Positions 21,601-31,026 of a stretch of DNA of 31,026 nucleotides are shown here, piece after piece. A program made the translations under genes and the position numbers. Source of the DNA: Pigoraptor chileana. Its lineage: Eukaryota > Opisthokonta > Filasterea. Where the stretch lies: NCBI GenBank assembly GCA_943704495.1, contig CALSCR010004027.1:1-31026 (forward strand). The letters run 5' to 3'. How positions within the stretch are numbered: position 1 is the stretch's first letter; each line of letters begins with the position of its first letter. The notes beneath the pieces were generated by a model. It was not told the DNA's origin. It saw nothing but the letters and a program-made list of their open reading frames with translations, and made no database searches.

Positions 21601-23650
21601 TGGGATTTGTGCTGTTCTCTGTGAAGGAGGACCAGTCGTTTGCGCAAGTGGATTCTGTCAGCGGGCAGATTGCAGAGGCCGACAGCGGAAAGGGTGGGTT
21701 CCAATATCCGTTTCAATCTGTGGTGCATCCATATGCCCTTGTTGGGGCAGCGTGCGTGTCACGTAACCCTTGTACCGCATTTCCAAATCCACATAATTGT
21801 TTGTTTTTATCCCTGTGCTTACACCTCTCGTTCTTTTGCATGCGCAGATGTTGGCCTTCGATTCACATCGCCGTGTGGCATTGACAGCACCGCAGTGCTC
21901 ATGTGCATATTGTACCGTGATCCCAACAATGCAAGCGCGTGGATGTGCAAGGCTGTTGGCGAGACTGTCGAGGGACAGTCGGAGATTGGTGCGTGTGATT
22001 CGCAATTATTATTCGTGTATTACAACATCTTGCTTCCTTGTCTGCCTGCTTTGGTGTGTTACTCGTTTGCTTGTTGACTGCGTTCATTGTTGTTGTAATT
22101 GCTTCTATTCCATTTTCTCAATCGGCTGTTGGCACCGCTCCCTCCGCAGGCCTCAATTTCATGACGACCGTGCCCCTCTTGTCGTATTATCTGGACATTC
22201 TTACCATCCTCGATCCTGCCGCTAAGCGTGTGCGGAAGGCTGCCGATGCCGCCAACATGGACAGAGGTGCGTGCTTGCAACGTTCACACACACACACACA
22301 CACACACATGTACATGCTGCATTTACAACTATGCTTGGTTGTGAGGATCACTATGCTGACATGACCCAACGCTCTGTTTTTTAATGGGTCGATGTGCTCA
22401 TCGGCTTGCAGGTGAATTTGTGTCCTTCTCGTCCAATCCTGGCATCTTGCGTCTCAAGATGCGGTGGCACGTGCTCTCTGGAAAGATGATCAACGTCGGC
22501 TCAACCCTCATTGCGTACGAGCACCGCAAGAAGGTCGATGTTGTCAACCTCGATGCGGCAGAGAACGAAGAAGAGTCGATCATGTACATGTCTGACAAGG
22601 ACGAAGGTGCGTTGTGCTGTTCGTGTTTGTCAGTTGCTCTCTTTCTCTCTCTCTCTCGCTATTGTGGAGTCCATGGGCACAGCGCCTAAGACACTGACTT
22701 GAATCCTACATCTCTCTCTCGCTATGCGATCTGTGAACTTATTATTGCTCCATCTTGAGGGAGCTCGAATAGCCTTTTTGCAATCGTCCACGAGCGCATG
22801 CAAAAAATCCACAAAAGTGACACATCGTTCGCTTTGAACATGTGCAGGGTCAAACGACGACTTCTTGCTCGACTTTACAAAGATGCATCGTGCCGACAGT
22901 CTGCTTGTTGTCGTGAACTGCTTCCACGGCGGTACTTTCCGGGATGTTGAGGGACTGAATCTCAGGTGGGGCGACCTACCGTTGTAAACAATGCTGGGTG
23001 TTTGTTTTATATGAAGTGGGTGTAAACAAACGAGTTGAGCTCACGTCGTTCTGCATTTATGGTTTTTGTTTGCTTTCTGTGCTGGGCAGGCTGGTTTCTG
23101 AGGATTCTGGCGCAGAATTGTGCTCGTTCACACTCCCATCGGCACATCGCGACGAAAACAACGGCCTCATCTTTGCAAAGGTGTGTGTGTGTGTGTGTGT
23201 GTGAGTGTTTTGCGCTGTCTTTCCTTATTAATCGTGGTTGTAATGCAACATTTGTTTGCATGCATTCAATGGGCGCATCATGTTTTGTGTTTTTCAATCA
23301 AGCAATGCCGGCTCGTTCCTTCTGCTTACTCCGCTCACAAAATGCGCATAATAATTTATTTGTTTTATTCACCTCAAACACAGATCTACAAAGAGAAGGG
23401 TGTGTGGAGCGCACTTGCCATTGGCACGCCTTCTGCCGGTAGCAACTATGAGGACCTCCTCCCCGAGATCCGAAAGTGGGTGTCATTCAGCTCTTCTGTT
23501 CTTTGTTTCGCTGGTTTTTTTGTACATTATTGCACTTTCGGAGCATGCCTGTTGCCAGATGAGATGCTAATGTGATTTTATCGTGTTGTCTTCCATAATT
23601 GTTTCAGATATCTTCCCGCGCCCGCCAAGAAGGATGTTAAGCGCCGCTAG
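18690..23650 (+). CDS. DPY-30 / dynein-stalk-like / tandem TerD protein
   Basis: Seventeen exons: 18690-18771, 18924-18988, 19185-19389, 19596-19813, 19975-20074, 20250-20453, 20608-20750, 21012-21177, 21306-21349, 21591-21693, 21848-21988, 22150-22266, 22412-22606, 22848-22965, 23090-23180, 23384-23475 and 23608-23650; all phases agree; 708 residues. Residues 4-45 are a DPY-30/RII-like docking motif (YLKESVGDVLARGL, DPIEFLGQWIL). Residues 45-140 are a charged coiled coil (repeated RLE, EEQR). Residues about 140-260 resemble the dynein heavy-chain stalk and its microtubule-binding tip (ADLNEMDKGTADEL, EILKHDDFLKSLIRYNP, SSVAATMLYNYLESAVDLY). Residues about 292-495 are a TerD domain (LGWKNA, VDLDAA, YYNQLKSKDGSITHCGDD) with a Glu-rich insertion. 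Residues about 530-695 are a second, degenerate TerD copy. I infer a flagellar microtubule-binding adaptor with possible calcium sensing. I know no named protein with this order. Confidence 0.92.
18772..18923 (+). other. Likely GC-AG intron 1 of the DPY-30/TerD gene
   Basis: The intron starts AG|GCATGT and ends CAG. Using GC keeps the tight DPY-30 consensus KPS-DPIEFL intact. The only in-frame GT alternative, at about 18794, would insert GMSRYGF into the middle of the motif. Confidence 0.6.
22288..22307. repeat. (CA)n microsatellite in intron 12
   Basis: About ten CA units lie in intron 12 of the DPY-30/TerD gene, some 20 nt after the donor. Confidence 0.85.
23181..23206 (+). repeat. (GT)n repeat forming the donor of intron 15
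   Basis: Exon 15 ends in GCAAAG, and the intron begins as an uninterrupted GT run of eleven to twelve units that ends in GTGAGT at 23201-23206. The frame shows that the first GT, or one close to it, is the splice site. Slippage would therefore change the donor's surroundings directly. Confidence 0.85.
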
Positions 23651-24025
23651 GCCCTGAAGCAGCTCACCGACGAGAATTGATGTTTTTGTCGGAGAATGTG
23701 AATCCGATCCAGCCGCGTTCATTTGCAGCGTATCTCTCTTTTGTCGTTTTGGTTTTTTACCCACCTGTACACACACATATTGGGCTTGTGCCCCCGCTTC
23801 TTTGCTGCTCTTGCTAATATACAATTGCGCATTCAGACAAAACATTGACTATCGATTCATTGATTTATAAAGAAGCCGCAATCATGACGAGAGATTTGCG
23901 CCGTAGTTTGTACATCCTGCGGTTAGGGACGGCGACTTCTCCCACGGATAAAATCAGGTCAAACACCCCACAAAGTGTACACGCGCACACACGCGCGCAA
24001 ACACCAAGGCAGGCGCACGAGGTGC
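23651..24025. other. Convergent 3' flanks of the DPY-30/TerD and RPT1 genes
   Basis: This is the spacer between two converging stop codons. The first 30 nt (23651-23680) continue the DPY-30/TerD frame beyond the TAG with nine coding-like codons and then TGA. The rest is T-rich, then CA/CG-rich. No AATAAA is seen on either strand. Confidence 0.55.
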
Positions 24026-26297
<2,272 letters not shown>

Positions 26298-26795
26298 CTT
26301 TACGAACGCGTCAAATCGACGCCACCAAGTTTACAAAGTGGAGTACTGTAATACGACGACAAATTGGTAATGAATAATAACAAGAAAATTCGTATTGTGA
26401 TGATTGCTTTGTATACAAAAAGAAGATGCAATATAAATGATGGAAAGGAAGATCAAAAAATGTGAAACTTGGTGAGTAGTCGTCATACATATTGGAGTCC
26501 CTCGGGCGCCAGAAATTGAACTGAGTGGATTCGTTTTACAAAAATACCGAACTCGATTCAAGTAAATCCAACCGAGAACAAAAGTTCCAGTTTGATTGTG
26601 GGCTAGGTCACGTGCCAATTCAAAGCACTCTGCCGCGCTCTCGTAAATCTTAAAAGCCGAATCCTCGCTCAGTTCCAGATGCCATTACAGCCCCGCCACA
26701 ACCACGCACAAGATTAAATAAAGAGATGCGAATCGTTCAATAATATCCCTACGAGCGAGATTCTTTCATGTGCTCCTGCGGCTATTATATCGGCC
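26298..26795. promoter_or_regulatory. Divergent region of RPT1 and the RS/RD-rich gene
   Basis: This 498 bp region lies between two start codons. A CACGTG palindrome (context GTCACGTGCC) is at 26609-26614. The central part is AT-rich. An AATAAA at about 26716 lies just before the RS-gene start on the plus strand and is probably chance. Confidence 0.5.
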
Positions 26796-28572
26796 ATGGA
26801 GCGAGACGGGAGTAGTTTTGATAGGCCTGTGGACAGACTCAACGATGCGCGACGCGGCAGCGATGACCGCAACCGCGATAGGGACAGGGATAGGGACAGG
26901 GACAGGGAGAGAGACAGGGCGCGTGACAGGAGCGGCGGCAGAAGGGATGGAAGTGCAGAGAGAGACGCTGACTTTCGTGCCAGGCGTGATGTCCGAGGTG
27001 GATCTCGCAGTCGCAGTAGAAGTCCCGCTCGGGGCAGTGTGCGCGATGGCGGGCGTGGGAGGGACCGCGATTTGAGGGACACTGACAGGCGGCCGGCCTC
27101 AGCCCGCAGCCGCAGCCGCAGCCGCAGTAGGAGTCCCACGCGGGATCCACCGAGGGAACGCTCCATTGATCAGAGACTGGGTGGGCCGATTCGCAGCGCT
27201 AGTCCCAACGGAAAAGGAGACCGGGAAAGAGAGAAAGAACGAGATCGAGATAGGGATAGGTCTGCCGCGAGCAAGGAGCGGGCGCGCAGCCGCAGCCGTA
27301 GTCGGTCAAGGGGTATGGACGTGTGCTGATGTTTTTCTCATTCTGCTGTTACTATGTATTGCGCATCTGGTTCATTTTTGTGTCTTTTGCGGGCGAAAAA
27401 ATTGTGCATTTGTGCTGCGTAGCGTATTTAGTCCGCACTTGTGTGATCTGTTCTTATATTTGTTGTAGTTGTTTGTTGTTGTATTTTGTGTTGTGAGAGG
27501 GGAGAGGTGTGCTTGCAGGTTACGGCCGGCAGTTGATATTTACGCTTTGCTCGCTTTTTTTCTTTGCAGAGAGACGAAGAAGTAAGGCCGGAAGCAATTC
27601 GAGCACGAGCGGAAGCGACAGCTCATCGGACTCTGATTCGTCGTCGTCTGGCAGTGGCAATGATTCTGATGGTATGTTAAACCACGGAGCCGTTTCCTTT
27701 TGGATATTTATTTTCTGTTTTGGTTTGTCGGTTGGATCCTCCCCGCGTCGCTGTCGACCTTTAGCTTGGAATGTAGATGTGGCACTGGAATTGGAAAGCC
27801 ATAATACTGGCAACTATATTTGGCGCGCTGACTTTTTCACTGCCGGTTGGTTAATGTCCGTCGCTGCTGATCCTCGCTGAAACTCACAAATAGAGCGATC
27901 CAAAAAGAAGAAGGCAAAGCGAAGCAAGCACAAGAAGGAGAAAAAGTCCAAGAAGAGCAAGAAGGTTTGAAAACAACAGAGAATAACAGAAAATCCCGTG
28001 TGTGTGTGTGTGTATGCTTGCATAGGGTGCTACATGGTATCCAAAACTTCGTCAAATGCTCCAACTGAGTCAAATCCATACTAATTCGCAGCACAAGAAG
28101 GAGAAGGAGAAGGATAAAGATGGGCCTGTAAGACTATCGAAGGTGCGTGAATCCACCCTGTTTTGATGCTCAGTCGTGCACATATCAGGCCTTCTGTATG
28201 GACGTGTGCTTGCAAGCGAATTGTTAGATTGCTATGCCACTAACAATAAGAAAAAACGTCTGCTTGTGCAAATCTCTGATCCGATGTTTGGTTTCATGTC
28301 TGCAATGTGAACCCGTAGTATTTGAAGGACAGGGCACGCAGCGTCATATCGGGAAAGAAGATTAAGATGAAGGTCAAAAAGTCGAGCGAAGACAAGGAGG
28401 TTTGTTCTGTGTTGCGTATATGAGTGACTCTGGGTGCTTTAATTTTTGTGTTCTTTCGCAAGGGATAGCGTCTTAATTCCAATTCGTGTTTACGATGCCA
28501 ACAAAACTTCACACACAGCGCGAGAAGAATCGCGAGAGGCTTCTCGAGTTCCTCAACCAAGCTCACGGCTGA
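26796..28572 (+). CDS. RS/RD-rich nuclear protein with lysine-rich conserved tail
   Basis: Six exons: 26796-27312, 27570-27671, 27894-27964, 28092-28142, 28319-28399 and 28519-28572, giving 291 residues. The start lies in a textbook Kozak context, GGCCATGG. Residues 1-172 are almost entirely Arg, Asp, Ser and Glu: an RD/RE part (RDRDRDRDRERDR), then RS runs ([23 protein letters not shown]). Residues about 175-207 are an acidic poly-Ser linker, and 208-245 a poly-Lys stretch (KKKAKRSKHKKEKK). The last 50 residues are less repetitive and look conserved: RLSKYLKDRARS, ISGKKIKMKVKKS, EDKEREKNRERLLEFLNQAH. The composition suggests a spliceosome-associated or speckle protein. I do not recognise the family of the tail and give no symbol. 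Its divergent neighbour is RPT1. Confidence 0.85.
26877..26919 (+). repeat. GGGACA/GGGATA repeat encoding Arg-Asp
   Basis: Tandem six-base units (GATAGG and GACAGG) encode alternating Asp-Arg in exon 1 of the RS/RD-rich gene. Confidence 0.8.
27106..27129 (+). repeat. (CGCAGC)4 repeat encoding Arg-Ser
   Basis: The same hexanucleotide found on the minus strand of the SRRM2-like gene encodes an RS run here, so the two RS tails use identical codon pairs. Confidence 0.8.
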
Positions 28573-29075
28573 TCGAAGCCTGTGTCGTATTGTGAACGAA
28601 GGGGCTAGTGTCCGCCGCACTGAGTTTGAATCATAATACCAATGGCACATTTTCGTAACGGCTTCAGTAGTGTTGAATACATGCGCCCCAGGAGGCACTG
28701 ATGGCCATGACGTGGGCGTGCTTTTTCGGGCAAACGCTCGCCAAAAGGTACTCTGCGCGCTGAATACTGAGACTCAGTAATAATATGATGCGATGTGTCG
28801 TGTATTCACTAGGTGAGGATAGCTGTAACAGTCTGACACCGACCTAACCCTAGGCCTGATTGATCCGATAACCCTACTTAAGGGTTAGAATAAAGCCGGG
28901 ATTTACTCTTGTTGACGATTTCGTTAGGTGTGTGCCCACAATCAAGCCAAGGTATTACGCAGGACATCAAATATCGCATGAAATACGACACGATTCAATC
29001 AAGATTTGAGTGATTTTTGTATCGTATTTATTTCTCTGTGGGTTCTCCGTGAGGAGCAGTGTGCATCCCGCAAGG
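28573..29075. other. Intergenic region RS-rich gene / SCAR-WAVE
   Basis: This holds the 3' flank of the RS/RD-rich gene with a plus-strand AATAAA at 28889-28894, then the WAVE promoter and 5' leader. Three TAACCC/GGGTTA words cluster at 28844-28888, two of them forming an inverted repeat. No gene is seen. Confidence 0.5.
28868..28888. repeat. Inverted repeat of telomere-like TAACCCT/AGGGTTA
   Basis: A perfect 7-bp stem, TAACCCT and AGGGTTA, flanks a 5-nt spacer. It lies directly before the AATAAA at 28889. It could form a small hairpin in the transcript's 3' UTR. Confidence 0.6.
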
Positions 29076-31026
29076 ATGCCGCTTGAACGCAGTCATGTAC
29101 AGCCCGTGTATATATGCCGGGGCCCCGTCTCTGACGACGTCCCTCGTGATTCCATGCTGGATGCCGTCGCCGTAAAAGGTCTCGCGAATGCTGTGCGACA
29201 ACTCAGCGCTCTATCGCGCTATGCGGAGAACATGTTCGGCGAACTTGTAACAGAGGCGACCAATTGCCATAATCGCACGCAACAAATTCGCGCCAGAGTC
29301 AACAACGTAAAAGATGCCATGACTAAAATGTCACCTGAGAAGCAGGGTAAGGGCCTTGTGAACATTTGTGGCATGTAACATGCAATCGACAATACTTTGA
29401 CGGCGCGATTACTTGAATTTGACAATAGTGAGTCTGTGAATGGGAGGCTGACGTTGTCCTGTATGTGTTTGGTTCCCCGTGCAGCGTCCACTTTCAAGTT
29501 CGGCAATCGCTCGTATCGGAGCAATGCAAACCAGGATCAGCAGGTGCTTACTCACGCAACGCTGCCGAAGACTGTTCTGGAGACATACTCTGCGTGTGTG
29601 CCTCCGCCGCCCCTCACTGTGATGGACCGTTACCGCGAGGACGGCAAGACGTCGATGAAGCTGTACACGAATCCCGCGTACTTTTTCGAGCTTTGGCAAG
29701 AGGAAATGCTGAGGCAATATGAGGATCTCAAGAAGCAAAAGGGAAAGCGCAAGGTATATGACGCGTTTTTTCACGGCTGTGTATACTCCATGTGACTAAC
29801 TGGTTTTTGAATACTGCTCTTTGCTGCTGATCGTTGATCTCTTCATGCCCTATACTAATGTTGTGCGTGTGTGTGTCTGTTTGCCTCTGTGTTTAATATG
29901 CTCCATCTGTGCTCAACAAATGAGAGCAGAAGCAAGGCCCGAAGAAGGCGCACGCAGAGCAACGCAAAGTGGCGCAGGTCAAGGTCGTCAAATACAATGC
30001 GATGGGTCGTGAGTTTGGAGACTCGCCCGCGCCTCAGCAGCAACAGCAGCAACCCCCGCGCACGGCCTCGCAGTCTCGCTCACCCCAGCCAGGCACGTGT
30101 TTTGGATGCATTTGGTCTGATTGCCGTTTCCACTTTGTTTTATTTGTGTTTCGATTGGCCATATATCTGCACGATGGTATGCGGGATTGTCTTCAATTTG
30201 TTTATGGCGATAGGAAAGAGGGCTGCTCAGAAATCCAACGGTCGCTTCGTGCACACAGCGCAACTCATCTTCTGATTTAATGCTTCACCAACACATACTC
30301 GCACACACACACACCGCACACACTAAACAAACACAAATACACAGGCAGTGGCGATGTCATTGCGCCTCCTCCGCCACCCACGGATGCTCCCGCCTTCTAC
30401 CAGGCGGTGCCACCTCCGCCGCCGCCCACTGAGCCTTACTACTCTGAGCAGGACCGCCTTGCGGAACAGCAGCGGTATGAGCAACAGTTGTATGAACAGC
30501 AGGTGTACGAGCAGCAACAGCGCGAATACCTCGAGAAGCAGCGCGAGTACGAGGAGCAGCAGCGCGAGTACGAGGAGCAGCAGCGCCAATACCAACTGAT
30601 GCAGCAACAACAACTGCTTCTCGAACAGCAGCAACAGCAGCAACAGCAGCAATACTACGAGCAGGAACAGCCTCCGCCGCCCCCCCCACCGATGGAGGAT
30701 GCATACGACGAGGCGCCCCCTCCCCCGCCCCCAGTTGCACACACGCCTGCTGCGCCCCACAGTCCAGCGCCTCCCAAGCCGACTGGAGCCCCCCCGCCCA
30801 AGCCTTCCGGCCCCCCTCCACCCAAGCCAGGCCTTCCCGGACCCGCGAAACCGGGGCTGCCTGGCGGTCCGCCACCTCCCAAGCCAAGCGCCCCGCCGCC
30901 GTCACCACACCACCCGACGACTGGCCCTCCGCCCCCGCCAATGATGGGACGCACTCCGCCCCCACCGCCCATGATGTCCGCAGCGCCGCCCCCGCCGCCG
31001 CAGGTGATTGCGCCGCCCCCGCCGCC
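29076..31026 (+). CDS. WASF: SCAR/WAVE actin-nucleation regulator (5' part)
   Basis: Exons 29076-29346, 29485-29753, 29930-30092 (or to 30096) and 30345 (or 30349) to the window end. Residues 1-180 are the Scar/WAVE homology domain that joins the WAVE regulatory complex: MPLERSHVQPVYI, LANAVRQLSALSRYAENMFG, NQDQQVLTHATLPKTVLETY, YTNPAYFFELWQEEM. A basic region (KKAHAEQRKVAQVKVVKYN) follows. The last exon begins with prolines, then a Gln/Glu/Tyr-rich stretch with QREYEEQQ repeats and poly-Gln (about 30460-30660), then a long polyproline region with PPPKP motifs typical of SH3 and profilin ligands. The WH2, central and acidic (VCA) segments that activate Arp2/3 lie beyond the window. WAVE drives branched-actin protrusion downstream of Rac. 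The start MPL is that of the family. Confidence 0.95.
30462..30665 (+). repeat. Gln/Glu/Tyr-coding imperfect repeat in WAVE
   Basis: CAG/CAA and GAG/TAC codons alternate in imperfect units encoding QREYEEQQ, followed by poly-Gln. This stretch is not part of the classical WAVE domain set and is probably helical. Confidence 0.75.

Noticed and set aside
18690-23650. First impression of a histone chaperone such as SPT16, from acidic stretches
   Set aside because: The assembled exons contain none of the SPT16 peptidase-like or middle-domain sequence; the domains read as DPY-30, dynein stalk and TerD.
26714-26722. AATAAA upstream of the RS/RD-rich gene
   Set aside because: On the plus strand no gene ends before it; it lies in the divergent promoter region, so it is probably chance.

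Overview
The window is nuclear DNA from an intron-rich eukaryote. Nine genes are split by short introns (about 50-275 nt) with GT-AG borders, and one gene is intronless. The gene set (SRRM2/Cwc21, TAF11, a UBE2Q-type E2, proteasome RPT1, CFAP61 and SCAR/WAVE) points to a unicellular, flagellated protist that also has Arp2/3-based actin control. I cannot name the lineage from sequence alone. All exon models below were built by hand from splice signals, reading frame and protein similarity. Every multi-exon model closes to a whole number of codons, except the last gene, which runs off the window.

Left part (1-12.3 kb): SRRM2/Cwc21-like splicing factor (minus, 403-2139) and a CE2-type SGNH hydrolase (plus, 2884-4440) diverge from a shared 0.74 kb region. 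A 2.2 kb stretch without a convincing gene follows. Then come a Ser/Pro-rich hypothetical gene (minus, 6688-7896), a 2 kb AT-rich and TG-repeat stretch, TAF11 (plus, 9893-11037) and a compact UBE2Q-like E2 (plus, 11586-12335).

Centre (12.7-23.7 kb): CFAP61 (minus, ten exons) and a 17-exon gene (plus, 18690-23650) lie head to head across 633 bp. CFAP61 is a radial-spoke-base protein. The second gene encodes a 708-residue protein with an unusual domain order: DPY-30 docking motif, coiled coil, a segment resembling the dynein stalk and microtubule-binding region, then two TerD-like domains. This is the most interesting item in the window. Its DPY-30 motif and its shared promoter region with CFAP61 both suggest an axonemal, possibly calcium-responsive, microtubule-binding factor.

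Right part (24.0-31.0 kb): RPT1/PSMC2 (minus, six exons) converges with the DPY-30/TerD gene and diverges from an RS/RD-rich nuclear protein gene (plus, 26796-28572). The window ends inside a SCAR/WAVE gene (plus, from 29076), after its Scar homology domain and well into the polyproline region; the WH2/acidic C-terminus lies outside.
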